Notes: generated by a model not told the origin, from the letters alone. Positions 1 to 13,737 are shown, numbered from the stretch's first letter. The stretch is DNA of 64,000 nt from Echinometra lucunter (GCA_029962745.1 CM057167.1:18319547-18383546), one strand, 5' to 3'. Numbers and translations: made by a program.

Positions 1-96
1 TTATCGCGAGAACGAAAACGGGACGGACGGACGGACGGACGGACGACCCGAAAACATAATGCCTCCGGCAACCACCTACGGTGGGCGGAGGCATAA
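1..96 (-). repeat. Dispersed repeat end with GGAC tandem and GCCTCCG hairpin
   Basis: On the minus strand this reads a GCCGGAGGCAT hairpin, then GGGTCGTCC and a short (GTCC)n tandem. The same order, GAGGCATGTTT followed by GGGTTGTCTG and TCTGTCC, is seen on the plus strand at 46225-46430. The window therefore starts inside a copy of a dispersed repeat family, in the CYP20A1 intron after exon 7. Confidence 0.6.
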
Positions 97-215
97 AAAT
101 ATAAACCACCCAAGACTTATTGGACCCCTTTTAAAATCAAACCTCCTTTAAATGGGTAATCCACACCTACATGAGGTAATTTCTAAAAAGAACAAAAACG
201 AATGATCCCACTCAC

Positions 216-3200
216 AATTCCCTGATGTGTGGAATCCTCCCACAACGTATGAGACAAGGTCAGCTAGTAGCCTTTTTGGTGGATAGTCAGCCTTGAGGAG
301 CACATCAATAAAAACTTCTTTATCCTGGCTGGGTGGGTTAGCCTTGCGCAGCTCCACAACACTATGGACAACACTGTACAGTCTTTCCCTGGCTGGAATT
401 CAAAATTTACATTCATCAACATGAAAGTACAGAAGGTTGACTTAAATTCAGCTCAGGAATTATGTAAAGCCTAATTTGATCATCTTTTCTCCTTCAAATT
501 GGTCACACTAGTATTTCTATATTATTGCTACATTTTCAAATGAAATGTCATGTTTCTCAAAATGAATATAATCTGATGGACAGCATGTTGAAAAGTTAAG
601 AAGTTGCCAATTTGCACTGAAAAAGGTGATTTTCAAACTTTCTGTCACATTACCAATTTAAGGATTATAAAGCTTATTTTCTTCTCAAATTTTTTTAGCA
701 TCATACAACAAATAATCATGATGCAATCTAAATGGGTACAGTATGCACGGAATTTTTTGCTCTTTCTACTTTCATGTATGTATTTGGCAGTTTTTAGGGC
801 TCTGTATCAACAGTTACGGGGCCAAACCAAAAATATGGACCCTCTGTCAGGAATGGGTTCTAACTTAAGTACCCAATTCATTTGGAAACAAGTAGATAAT
901 CAACTGTTATTCTTTTAATGTTGTGACATGTCACTGCTGTGACATGAAACTTGCAAATGTATCCCACTTCTGTAAATCATAAGAGTACTTTGCACCTAAA
1001 TATTTCTGGCTTTTAATATGAGCATCATCAAAAGGAGAGAACATGTTGAAATCATGATTGTCCTGCAACCATTCTCACAGAAGATCTCACAGGGATGTTG
1101 TCATGAAAAAAATTGTAATCTACAGTGTATAGATTTTTAAGACACTCCTGAGTAAAACTTGACATTCTATCACATGAGGATGAATTTCATCATCTTCATT
1201 CTCATTCCAACACTCACCTTCTTCAAATTTCTTGTCCCTATCACTTCCTGGCTCTGGCATACTACCATCAAGTCTAGCCTCCATTTCAGCCCATACCTAC
1301 ATTCAACAACAAAAAAAGCAGGGGGGGGGAATAAAAATTTGAAAATGAAAAAGAGGAAAGAGACCCCAGAGATAATCTACTGTGCTGCTATGCAAGAAAT
1401 ACCTTTCATGTTGCTCACTGGGGGCTCACATAGATATAGTGATCTTAGAATTTAGACACAAATTCCTCCTCTTTGCTTAATTTGTTGAAAATTTCACCAA
1501 GCTGCCTTTGTACTAATTTCACTACTGGAATACCTTTTACCGCTGAACTTGATCAAAAATATGTGATACACCTGAACCAAAACTAAATTAAATGGGTTAA
1601 AATGTATGGCCAGGATACCCCTTTCAAACTTGAGAACAGGTTTAAGATCATAATCCTTCCTTTAAACCTACTCATAATATCACAGTCCTTCCTTAAAATA
1701 TACTCACAAGACCACAATCCTTCCTTCAAATCTACTCACAAGCTCATAATCCTTTTTTAAATGCTACTCACATGATCATAATCCTTCCTGAAGTTGTTGA
1801 TACTCTTATCATCCTTGAAGAAGTCTCCAAAGGATGTCTGCGTGATTCCCTTGATAGCCAGACCAAGACCGGTCTCATGTAGAGGAATGTGCTCTCCTGG
1901 AGGCAGAGCTGAAATCTTTTTGACCAACTGCTCTGTGATCTGTGGAAAACATTTTAATGGATTTACACATGGTTTTAGGCACTTGCAAGCAAGCATCAAC
2001 CTATGCATATTGTGATACATCTTTTAGCCTTATACTATGAGTCAAATTTCAGGATAGGCTGAAAGCTATGCAAAGGACCAGTCTGATGCAGAGGAAAGTG
2101 GGTACACAGTGGGATGCAAAAGTCATTCAGATTTGTTTAGTATTTCAAGCATCTGGGAAAGGCGTCCACAGAGATAGGAGAAGGTGCATGCATTATGTGC
2201 AGGCAAGCCTGATGATCCAAGTAATGATATTTCTGTAGTTGCAGGTGTATTATTTGATGCAATAAAAATCCAGAATATCAAATCATTATCATGTACATGT
2301 TTCCCAGGATGAAGGGCTAGAATCTTCTTTACCAACTGCTCAGTGATCAGTTTCAACCATTTGCAAGCAAGTATCCTTACAAAACTTGTTACACTGTAAA
2401 GCCAGATGACTTTCACACAAATATTCACAAAGCTGTCCAGAATTGCTACAAAGTTCATGGCATGAATATAAACCCTTGAATACCAAGGCCTTGATAACTT
2501 AGGCTGGAGTCTATGGAAAATGTGTGTTACATCAAAACCACATAAACGTCAAATAATGTATTATGAAGAAGACTGGCAAGATATTTTCTTTCTGAGATAG
2601 AAAGGAACAGCTTCATTAGGAAGTTCAGTTCCATGGAAAATGTAACAATGAAACCAGGAACTACATGGTATGTATAAGCCTTAATCAATTCTTTAAAAGC
2701 TTATGCATGTGCAATTTATGGCAAGGAACTTTGTGGTTCATATGAAGTTGATTGCAAATTGTTTGGCACTGCCAACCTACCTCATTGAAGATTCCAATGA
2801 AGTTCTGTAGTGCTTGGAACCCAAAGCACCTGTCAGTCAAGTCTCGCCTCTTACGGCCATCAGCTCCATTGGCATACTGGATACTGTCGGGTGTTATCAG
2901 GGGTTCAAACAACTTGAACAGGAGAGCTGTGAACATAAATATGATCATTTCCTTTCATTTATTTTATTTCATTTATTTCCAGTACCGTACTAGTAAAAAG
3001 ACATACAAAATGTAAAAAATACGAAATCACAATTTACATTTGATAAAACAAAAAATAACAAAGCAAATTTGCCTGCCAGGGTTATCAAACAAATAATCAT
3101 AATATGAAATTGTAAGGGGGGGGGTTCATTTACAAGACCTATGAAGAGAGTTGCATTTTTAATAATAAATGGCTTTTTGAAATTCCTTTTAATGCTTTGG

Positions 3201-6200
3201 AGTGATGCAGAATTTTCTTAAATCATTGCTTAACAAATTCCAAAGGACTTGCCCTCTATACCTAATACCTCTTTGCCCTAGGGATGTTTTTAAAAACATG
3301 CTAGGAAATTTTTGTGAGTTCCTGGTATTATAATTATGGACAGAATCATGAACCAATTCCCAAAATTTTGAGGTAAGGATTTTTTATTATATTTATAAAT
3401 AAATTCCCCAAGTTGTAAATCACATATCTGATAGACGGTAAAAACATTGTACATGTATTTCACAAAAATATCTGAAGGACATGATCATAATAAAAACAGA
3501 GCATACTACCTCCAAAGGGCTTTGGAATCATTACCCCAGCTCCATTCCAAACACTCGTCATCAACACAAACAATGCATTCAAGCAATAAATCATAACAGA
3601 TACAGATTTATTACACCTGGGTCAACAACACCGATAAACTTTGGTTAGAATCGCCCACAGTGTCTGTTATGTTTCGAAGTCCAAGTGATTTTACCCCTAA
3701 TGGTACTAGAATGGTTTTAACCCGTTGAGCACGATCTGATTTTGGTATAACATGCATTTTCCATAGACCCCAGCTCGAGTTATCTCGAGCATAGTACTGA
3801 ACAGTTTAATACATCTGATTATTGTCACTGGTCCAATGATAGCCTAATAATAGCCAAATACGAAGAGAAATGACACATCTCATGGCATTTATCTTCAGAA
3901 CACTACAAACTTGGTAACATATAGGGCAACAGATGAATTCACAGTTTTGGTAGCAAAAGAAAAATTGCATAAAAATATACACGTAGAATCAAATTGTAGT
4001 TCCTGTACCAAAAGATACATGTGCAAGATCATTTGATATTTCATCTATGAATATTAATATTTAAATATCTGAAACTAACGCCAGATTACGGCTATACATG
4101 TACACAGCCATTATGCTACAACTCTTCCACACTGGTAGTTTGTAGATACTAAGTTTTTTTCATACAGTGAACCCACATAAAGTTAACATACATGTATGAA
4201 CAGTCACTGTGCTGCAGAAGCGGCACTACAGCCATGATTTTTCAAGTGATCGAAATAGAAAAAAAAAAAAAGAAGAGAAAAAGGAGAAAAAGAATATTAT
4301 GGGAAAATAAAGGGTTGGGTCATGCAACTATCATGATACCCTTATGTTTTTCATTTAAAACGTAAATGAACTCACCTATGGATCATCTTGTCCCCCCCCC
4401 CCCCCCCCCCCCCCCCCATCAAAATACCCTCGCAGTGCTGGCACCGCCTCTGCTGTGCAGAGCACATCAACAGTACTGGAGTTTATGTCCTCATCCCAGC
4501 ATACAAACTAATTTTTGCCTCTCATTTGTTAAATATTTCACTTGAGGAGGGACAAATATCACAGCATCTAAGTTTTGCTAACTAGTAACTTGCCATCTTT
4601 CATCTAAAAGCAAATAAATCTGACCAAACGTTTTTGGCAGGCTACTATAACTGAACATAACCTTTTAATTGCACAATGAGAAGGTTATCTGTAATGAAGG
4701 ACTTACGAGGCCTGTCAAACACTGCCTGATGTTCCTTGAACAACTCTGGAGAGCAGATGCTGACACACAGCTGATTGGTGAAATAGAATGATGCGATATC
4801 TCCATATTCTGCATGAAGGTTCAACAGGAATTGATGAAGGCTACCGGCATCACCTATCTCATCTAGATTGCCTTTCCTGGAGGAAATACATAAAAACAGT
4901 TATTCTAATACAGGTATTTCCCCTTCAAAACAGAAACTTGCTTCAAATTTTCCTCGATAAAACAGATATATTCAAAACATTTTCATTAAAATTGCATGAG
5001 ATATTCTGTCAAGGCCTTCCCTTTAAACAAGCAGAGATATTTTCAAGTTTCCCTCTCAAAAACAACAGTTTCCCTGTGGAAAGTACACAGAAATTGTATG
5101 CCCTCTATCTTAAAACTACACCTACATTCAAGTGGGGATTCTTTTGTTTTGTTTTGTTTGTTTGTTTGTTTGTTTGTAACACACACATTTCTTGCCTTTT
5201 ATAAAAGAACATCACAACCTCAGATATTGCAGTGGGGTTTTTTCATACTGAAAACAAAAATATTTCATGTTTTCACTTTAAAAACTTAAAAATTGTTAAA
5301 ATTATTCACATCTTTTTTGTAATAACTCAAGTAATAAGTATCCAGCAAATTCTGTTTGAAAAAAATATCAGAAACATTTTAGGTCTTCCTTAAAAACAAG
5401 AAGATATTCTACACATACATTTAAGTCTTCCCTTTTAAAATCAATAAAATAAAACTTTAAAATGTCTTAGTATTCCCATTAAAAAAATCTACACATTTCC
5501 TTTCAAATCTTTGAATTTGGTAAATTAAAATCTATCATAGTGCCTTTATTCTTAGAAAACTTTATACAACTTGTAAACCTGTTTAGTAAGTAATCTGTGT
5601 TAATTATTGTGAAAAACTGAAAACAACGAACAAACAAAAATTTAATTTTCCCTGATTATTAGCACAAAATTTTGTGAATGTGAAAATAATAACATGTTCA
5701 GTATTAAAAAAAAAAAAAAAGAACAACAACTACTCACACAGGATCAGACGGTTCAAGTCCTGGTACAGTTGTAGCCTTCTGAGGAGTTGTCTGGAAAAAG
5801 AGAAATCCGCAAAATATGATACTAGCTTCAAACACATATCCAGCAAATGCTGTTTAGGAATTACAATATTGTATAGTACTTGTTAGGACTAAAATCCCCC
5901 TGAAATCCCCCTCTTATTTCAGTTTTCTTCTCTTTTATGCATAGAAACCTTATATAATTCAGTTTTTACATTGTATGTCTCCCTGCCTATAGCCTGCATT
6001 TTTTATTGTTACATGTTATTTTCAACCAAGAAAAAGGCAATTTAGAAAAGAAAAAAAAATACATTGACTCTTGAAAGTTTATTTATATAAGGAACCTTTT
6101 TTGTAATCTTCACTGACCCAGGAAAGGCTAAGGACAAAAGAAATAGTAAAAGTACCAGGATTTCATACTATTATGCTGTTGCATAAGGTTGAAACTCACT

Positions 6201-6271
6201 GGATATATGTAGATGAGCAGACCAACCAGGAGAATGACAAAAGTAACAGCAAAGATGGCAAAGTCCAACAT
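216..6271 (-). CDS. CYP20A1: Cytochrome P450 20A1 (CYP20A1), N-terminal part, exons 1-7
   Basis: Seven exons on the minus strand join in frame: 6271-6200, 5790-5738, 4876-4707, 2926-2781, 1939-1772, 1296-1218 and 392-216. Together they encode about 288 residues. Exon 1 encodes the start MLDFAIFAVTF and one hydrophobic ER membrane anchor, which nearly matches the vertebrate CYP20A1 N terminus; I chose this ATG over two in-frame upstream residues for that reason. Exon 3 gives GSLHQFLLNLHAEY, exon 5 ITEQLVKK and HETGLGLAIKGITQ, exon 6 EMEARLDGS, and exon 7 the I-helix region VGGFHTSGN. All these align with vertebrate CYP20A1. All six introns are GT-AG and phases agree at every junction. The I-helix has His where most P450s have Asp/Glu, an unusual feature of this orphan family. 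The ExxR motif and heme cysteine loop would lie beyond the left edge. Substrate is unknown; the protein is an ER-bound monooxygenase-fold enzyme. Confidence 0.93.
393..1217. other. CYP20A1 intron 6, no other feature
   Basis: AT-rich intron between exons 6 and 7. A short open frame at 604-918 has no recognisable domain and I treat it as chance. Nothing else is supported here. Confidence 0.6.
2300..2347 (-). pseudogene. Relict duplicate of CYP20A1 exon 5 in intron 4
   Basis: The minus strand encodes ITEQLVKKILALHPGKH. This nearly repeats the first 17 residues of the real exon 5 (ITEQLVKKISALPPGEH, starting at 1939). Similarity continues about 25 bases upstream into intron sequence (GCTTGCAA then TGG or TGC). 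After residue 17 the frame diverges and no donor is recognisable. The position matching the acceptor reads CTG instead of CAG, so the copy should not be spliced. It looks like an old partial tandem duplication. Confidence 0.75.
2945..3480 (-). mobile_element. 3' end of a non-LTR retrotransposon in CYP20A1 intron 3
   Basis: On the minus strand around 3300-3190 a short frame reads GIRYRGQVLWNLLSNDLRKF, typical of the C terminus of CR1/L2-type reverse transcriptase proteins. About 250 bases further on the element ends in an AAATAAATGAAATAAAATAA tail at 2945-2985, next to CYP20A1 exon 4. There is no intact ORF. The family assignment is tentative. Confidence 0.5.
4213..4455. mobile_element. Small inverted-repeat element with purine tract and C27 run (family C, copy 1)
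   Basis: The left end CAGAAGCGGCACTAC and the right end (reverse complement CAGAGGCGGTGCCAG) form imperfect terminal inverted repeats. Inside are an A/G tract, the segment GGGTCATGCAACTATCATGA, a run of about 27 C and ATCAAAATACCC. The same order recurs at 21678-21901. It is non-coding and lies in CYP20A1 intron 3. Confidence 0.6.
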
Positions 6272-6578
6272 GATGGTTTCTTGCTTGCTGCAGGGATGAC
6301 TGACGTGAACCAATACTACAGTCAAGTGTATAATGTGCTCTGCATTTGAAGAGGGACGAGAAATGGCAAAGAAAAAAGTAACATTTGAATTTTGCTTTGA
6401 AATTATTTTCAGAAGTTCTGAAGTAATTGGTTAATTGGTAATTGGTAAAATCAAGAATTCAAAAGGCACATGTATCATGGAAAGGAAAATCAGAGCCATA
6501 TTACTGTTCCTCCTCCTACTACTACGACTACTACTACTACTACTACTACTAACTACTACGACTACGACTACGACTACG

Positions 6579-6639
<61 letters not shown>

Positions 6640-8040
6640 ACTACTACTACTTACTACTACGACTACGACTACGACTACTACTACGACTACTACTACTACT
6701 ACGACTATGACTACTACTACTACGACTACTACTACTACGACTACTACTACGACTACTATGCGTTGATTAGTGCTAATCGACATCAATATTTGTTCTCTGT
6801 AATATTGTCTAACATTTGTGCTAAATCATTTAAGAGATTTTGCTTGTAAACTTTTTCAAATGGCTGTTTAAAACCGACTGTCCGGATACACAACCTGTCC
6901 GGACACCCAACAACTGGGTATACTAGTACTAAAGTTATACGCCACTGCCCAGGGTGATGAGACCTTGTAGACGTCTAGTTGTATCTCAAATTTTGGTGAA
7001 AATCACTTAATTTTTTAGTAATAATTCTTAGGTATCAGTCAAGTGATGTCCTGTCCAAATCCTAGCTTGCTTATGTCAAAGGAAACGTGATCCCATTTGT
7101 TATAGTGCTTTGTCAGTCACGTGTTTTTACTCCCTAAACATTTGACATTTGATTTTTGAGATACAACAAGGTTTTGTCGCCCCATCCAGCGTACAGTGGC
7201 ACTACGTCTCTGTACGTCTACAGTGTCAGTCAGTGGCAGTGCCACTGATTAAAGCAGTTAACAAATTGACACATAATGCGTTAGTTTTAGCTCAAGATTG
7301 CTAACACACAGTTCATCACATAACCTCATGCAGACAACACTTTGCTAACTACCATCATTACAGAACATATCTTTTAGCGAAAAAACAAACCTTGAAGTGG
7401 TACTACTCACCACTGCACTCACCAGTTTGGACACGCAGACGAGGCCGAGGCCCACGTAGGAGTATGGAAAGCTAAAGCTCTTTGTCATTTGCATAGGGCA
7501 TAGCCTTTTCGCCACCAAAGACCTTGAAAATCTTTGATACTTTCTATATTGATCATATGTAATATAGGGTTTTTTTATCCAGTGAAAGAACACTGCATAC
7601 AAAATACATCAACTTCAAAGTTTATATGTCATAAATCAAATTGCCTGTCCTGAGCTCTCACAGCATATCATACAATGGGCTCATCCAACAATATTTAGCC
7701 TTTCAACTCCACTGCATGAACGTACCACTATCGCCATAATTATGTGATTTCGAAATTCAAAGCGATATATTTCGCTTTGAAATCACTACAAGCCATTAAT
7801 CTATATATTAAACATTTTTAGGAAAGAAAATAATGTAACAAAACTATCACCACAGTCAGCACTCATTACCACCACCACCTACATCATTTTTTTTAAAGAG
7901 AGAATTTTTTCCCTATAAATAAACAGTAGACTGTTTATTTTATTAACAGTATATTCTCTCTTCTCCATCTGCGCCCTCTTTCCTCCTCCAATTTTGTCTT
8001 CCTCCAACTTTCTCCTTAATTGTTCGATTGTCTGGTTAAT
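6272..8040. other. Upstream flank of CYP20A1
   Basis: Should contain the CYP20A1 promoter and 5' UTR, but I can identify no TATA box or initiator with confidence. Apart from the CTA microsatellite the region is single-copy looking and non-coding. Confidence 0.4.
6500..6756. repeat. (CTA)n/(CGA CTA)n trinucleotide microsatellite
   Basis: About 250 bases of CTA triplets with interspersed CGA, just upstream of the CYP20A1 start codon region. Because the period is 3, several frames stay open and give Thr-, Tyr- or Leu-rich pseudo-ORFs. Confidence 0.95.
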
Positions 8041-10832
8041 GTTGCCCCACATCCACACCACCACCATCCACACCATAATTCCATCATCACTATAAATTAT
8101 ACCATGACTGTCGCATCAATTATCACCCGATATCCACACCATATTCACACCATCCCATCATCACCCATATCCACACCATCACATCTTATCATCACCCCAC
8201 AGCCACACCATAACCATCCCAACATCACCACACATCCACACCATCACCATGCATAGTAGTATACAAGGCCGTATGCAGGATTTTTTTCCTAGGGGGGGGG
8301 GGCAAGAATCAAATATCTCACTATCTAGTATCACCCCACATCCACACCATCACCATCCCAACACCACACATCCACACCATTCCATCATCATCACACATCC
8401 ACACCATCCCATCATCACCATGCATACACACCATCACAACCCCATGCACACATCCACACCATCACCACGTACCCTATCATCACCCCACATCCACACCATC
8501 AACATCATTACGCCCACCATCACCAATCATCTACACCACGTACCACCATCCCATCATCACCCAACATCCACAACATCACCATTAACCGTTTAATCATCAC
8601 CACACATCCTCACTATCACAATCCCATGCACACATCCACACCATCACCACCCCATCATCACCCCACATCCACACCATCACCATCATTACCCCTCCATCAC
8701 CTGATCACCAAACATCTCCACCACCACCATCCCATCATCACCCACCATCTACAACATCACCATTAACCGTTTAATCATCACCACACATCCACACAATCAC
8801 AATCCCATGCACACATCCACACCATCACCACCCCATCATCACCCCACATCCACGTCATCACCATCCCATCATCACCACACATCCACACCATCACCATCCA
8901 ATTATCACCCCACATCCACACAATCTCATCATCACCCCACATCAAAACCATCACCATTCCACCATCACCACAAATCCGTACCATCACCATCCATCACGAA
9001 CACCACATATCATACCACATCCACACCATCACCATCCCATTATCACCATTCGCCCCATCACCACCCTATCATCACCCTTCATCCACACCATCACCCTACA
9101 TCCACACCATGACCACTCATCCATCACATCACCACCCCATCTTCACGCGGCATCCTTTCCATCACCTTCCCATCATCACCCCACATCCACCCCATTGCCA
9201 TCCTATCATCACCCCTGCACATCCACACCATCACCATCCAGTTATCACCCCACATCCACACCATCTCATCATCACCCCACATCCACACACCATCACCATC
9301 ACCATCATTACCCCACCATCACCTGATCACCAAACATCTTCACCACCACCATCCCATCATCATCCACCATCCACCCCATCGCCATTCCATCATGACCCCA
9401 CATCCACACCATCACCATCCCATCATCACCACACATCCACACCATCCCCATCCCATCATCACCACACATCCACACCATAACCATCCCATCATCACCACAC
9501 ATCCACACCATCACCATCCCATAGTACATGTACCACATGAACACCACCACACCCCACATCCATACCATCACCATCCTATCATCACCACACATCCACACTA
9601 TCACCATCCCATCATCACCATTCATCCATCACATCACCACCCCATCTTCACACGACATCCTTTCCATCACCATCTCATCATCACCCCACATCCACACTAT
9701 CACTTTCCCATCATCACCCCACATCCAAACCCATCACCATCCCATCACCACCCCACATTCACACCATCACCCCACATCCACCCCATTGCCATCCTGTCAT
9801 CATTCCACATCTACACCATCACCATCCCATCATCGCCACACATCCACACCATCACCATCCCATAGTACATGTACCCACATGAACACCACCACACCCCACA
9901 TCCATACCATCACCATCCATCATCACCCCACATTCACATCATCACCATTCCCCATTCACCCCACATCCACACCATCGATCACATCACATCAGCATCCCAT
10001 CCTTACCCGACATCCATTCCATCACCATCTCATGATCACCCCACATCCACACCATAACCATCCCATCATCACCCCACATCCACACCATAACCATCCCATC
10101 ATCACCCCACATCTACACAATCACCATCCCATCATCACCCCACATCCACACCATCACCATCCCATCATCACCCCATATCCATACCATCACCATCCCATCA
10201 TCACTCCACATCCACACCATCACCATCCCATCATTACCACACATCCACACCATCACCATCCCATCATCACCACACATCCACACCATCACCATCCCATAGT
10301 ACATGTACCCACATGAACACCACCACACCCCACATCCATACCATCACCATCCCATCATCACCCCACATCCACATCATCACCATTCCCCATTCACCCCACA
10401 TCCACACCATCGATCACATCACATCAGCATCCCATCCTTACCCGAAATCCATTCCATCACCATCTCATGATCACCCACATCCACACCATAACCATCCCAT
10501 CATCACCCCACATCCACACCATAACCATCCCATCATCACCCCACATCCACACCATAACCATCCCATCATCACCCCACATCTACACAATCACCATCCCATC
10601 ATCACCCCACATCCACACCATCACCATCCCATCATCACCCCATATCCACACCATCACCATCCCATCATCACCCCACATCCACACCATCACCATCCCATCA
10701 TCACCCCACATCCACACCATCACCTTCCCATCATCACCCCACATCCACATCATCCCATCATTACCCAACATCCACACCATCACCATTTTATCATCACCTC
10801 TCATCTATCCCCTCACCATCCAATCATCACCC
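8041..10832. repeat. 33-bp minisatellite array (CATCCACACCATCACCATCC type), about 2.8 kb
   Basis: Tandem degenerate units of about 33 bases, core CACATCCACACCATCACCAT then CCCATCATCACCC. Since 33 is divisible by 3, frames stay open on both strands: Pro/His/Ile-rich on plus (PHPHHHHPIIT) and Met/Val/Trp/Gly/Asp-rich on minus (MVMVWMCGDDG). A variant block with AGTACATGTA and CACATGAACACC recurs near 9529, 9863 and 10296, so a higher-order unit of about 433 bases exists in the last third. A poly-G repeat fragment interrupts the array at 8262-8306. I regard the open frames as by-products. Confidence 0.93.
8262..8306 (+). repeat. Poly-G repeat fragment (family A, copy 1)
   Basis: GGCCGTATGCAGGATTTTTT followed by CCTA and a G10 run. 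The reverse complement of 26296-26345 reads GGCCGTACGCAGAAATTTTT then CT and a G run, so both belong to one family. It interrupts the minisatellite. Confidence 0.6.
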
Positions 10833-10969
10833 CATACAGGAGGCCTCCATGACAATTATAACAACACTGAAGAAATCGAGAAATTTTGCCAATTAAAATC
10901 ACCATTTTATTCATTTTCATACATGGCACAATATGTTCAACTAGTAATGAGAATAGTATGGTAAACAAA

Positions 10970-11082
10970 ATATTTACAAAAATGAACAAAACACAAAAAG
11001 AAAAAAAAATATTTACAAAAATGAACAAAACACAAAAAGAAAAAAAAATATTTACAAAAATGAACAAAACACAAAAAGAAAT
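10970..11082. repeat. Three tandem copies of a 39-bp unit
   Basis: Nearly identical 39-base units containing TTTACAAAAATGAACAAAAC and a following A-rich block. They lie downstream of the GH3 stop codon on the minus strand, probably in its 3' UTR, because an AATAAA signal (minus) follows at 10911-10906. Confidence 0.9.
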
Positions 11083-11362
11083 AACACAGTGCAGAAAATC
11101 CCATTTCATGAAGAAGGTCGCCTTGAGAAGGAATGAAGGGGATTCCTTGAAATAACTGCTGGTTTTGAGTGGGGTTTGAGCGAGTTTGAGAAAGTATTTT
11201 GTGGTGGAATTGAGTGAAAGAACATCGTACATCACGAACACTGTGAGATTGCGTCCGGTTGATAATGAGATTTGTGTATTAGCACGGGGCTGTATAAACG
11301 AGGTAGGACTGCAGAAATGTTAAGAAGTAAAGCATCTGGTTCAACACCTTGGTAAGACATTG

Positions 11363-13737
11363 TTAATTTGTATTGCTATGTATGGAGTAGTCTAGCATGA
11401 GTTTTAAAGTTTGTGGTGTACGAAGCTTCCTCGGCACCTTGTACTGGTTTGCAGTCGTCGTGCTATTATCCAAGATGAATTGATACAGGTGATCGAATGT
11501 ACCGGGTTTCACGATGTGCACCAAGGGCGGAGCTATGCTTCCCTCTTCTCTGAACATGTTGTACGTGGACGAATGGTGACGGAGCTCTGCGTCAATCTGT
11601 TAATACAAATTAGACACGACACATCAAATTCGTCTGAATTACCTAGGTAATATCTGGAATAAAGACTCAGCCAGCGTGTAAAATTCGACCATACTTATAC
11701 TCTGGCTGAACCTTTATTCCGGCTATTACCGAGGTTATTAAGATGGAATAAAGGCTCTGCCAGTGTATAAATTTGACCTTTTTTTTCTTTTTCTTTTTTA
11801 ATTTATCTCTATCTCTCTGTTTTATTTGGGGATATGGCAAATTTTGGTTCAAGAACTCATGACAAAATAGTGGCCTCCAAACTTGTGAAATGCATCACTT
11901 TCACTTCCCAGGCAAGATTGAGAATAACAAATATAAATTTGCCTACCGCTCCCTTTATTACCACATTATAATAAAACCCAGTGACAACCAGATTATTTTT
12001 AGCTTTCCAAGGAACTTCTGCCAGCCTTCACTATTTAAAGCGATAGTTTACATGATAACAAGGCTATTTACTAGGTAGCAATGACGCAGAATGAATACCA
12101 CCCGTGTGTACATGGAAACCAAAGACAAGAAAGAAGTCATGATAATTCACAACTTTACCTTGTCAAGTGAGATGTTCGCAAGAGTATCTTCATCTGGGGA
12201 AGGGTTGAGCTCTAGGAATACCACATAGAAGGGACGATGATCAGCTTCTCCTTTTCCTGCCAAGTAAAGGAAGGATACTCATTTTTAAGATTTGATTTGA
12301 TTTATTCATTTCCATTTCAATCTGAACATAAATTCAAGCTTGTACACGTATACAAACAATGTAATACAATCATGAAGAACAGATTTAACATGTACAAAGT
12401 TGATTTTAAAATTTTTAATCTTTTAATGTATTCTTGTAGCACTTGTAGTTTTTCATGTTCATGTGTGCAATTTGTCGTGATTTATTTATTATATGCCAGT
12501 GGAGGCAAAGTTTCTATGTATTTCGCATATCATAGACTATTAAATTAAATTGAATTGAATTGAATTGAATTGAATTGAATTTAGAACAATGAAACGGGGG
12601 ACATGCTAAGGAAGCTATGTAAGGCGCATGCCCCTGAGAACTTGGTGCAATACATTTCGAACTTGCAACATTAAAACTTTTTGCTCCTCACATTTTCAGT
12701 ATTTTTCTTTAATATTAAATGTCAACAGTGCCGAAGAGGAAGGGACGCATACCAATCAAATCACAATAACCCTTGGGTCTCTCCTCCCAGTATTCACTTA
12801 TCATCTTCTTCTATGACTGATCACGACTTTCCGATTTCGTCGCTGCATGGCCTGGATGTGAGTAAGTATTTAGTCCTTATTGAGTCCTTATTCAAAATAT
12901 CACAATAATTCCTTACCATGATCGTCTAGGAGAAAACTCTCCGCCACAGCGTAATTATCAAGGCTGACATCTGGCCAGTGATTTACTGCAGCCTCCATGG
13001 CGTTCTTCACGATACTTTGATCAAGCTTCTCATACTTCACGTTCAGGATCTGACCAGACCTTGTACACGTGAGAGAAAAACGATGTAAGAGAGATGATGT
13101 CATTACAACTTTTTACAACTTTTTACAACTTGTACAAATCAATTTTAATCTCCGAAACTATTTTGTTTATATAGCGGAGCAAAGTGATACCGAAATGTTA
13201 AGTACACCGCTTTTGAAAAAAAAAATCATATGAAACTTGACTGCAGGTGCAATATCAAAGTGAACTAGATGACTGAAAAAATGTTGAACTATCTCCATTT
13301 TTGTCATGGAGAGGTCAAGATAATTTTCCCTTTTTTCCACTTAAACCTTACACCTTTGCACACAGCTTAAAAAAGAACTTTCAGGGATGATTTTATGCTT
13401 TATATATGTATACATTATACATATATAATAATAATAAGAATAATAACAATAATAATTATATACACTTATGTAGCGCAGTTACTATATCAATATACTCTAC
13501 TGCCCTGTGATGTAACAGAGCTCCCAATAATGATACTGCTTGAACATACAATAAACAAAATAAATATAAAATACACATACATATACATATTATATAAACA
13601 GTGATTGAGTTCGCCTTTCTTTTCCCCGGCAGCCAACTGTTTCATTCAGAAGACGGCCAGTAAGACGTATATACTTAAAATAATTATCACACTGATTACA
13701 TATGTACTTACAATATCACACTGCATACTTCGCAATG

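Noticed and set aside
6435..6766. Thr/Tyr/Leu homopolymeric ORFs
   Set aside because: Translation of a CTA microsatellite.
9392..10852. Long His/Pro-rich ORFs (up to 262 aa) on the plus strand and Met/Trp/Gly ORFs on the minus strand
   Set aside because: They are created by a 33-bp tandem repeat whose length is a multiple of 3. No splice context, no conserved domain, and equally open on both strands.
10813..11241. 142-aa minus-strand ORF with FCVLFIFVNIFFS repeats
   Set aside because: Comes from the 39-bp tandem repeat in the probable GH3 3' UTR; hydrophobic only because of T-rich composition.
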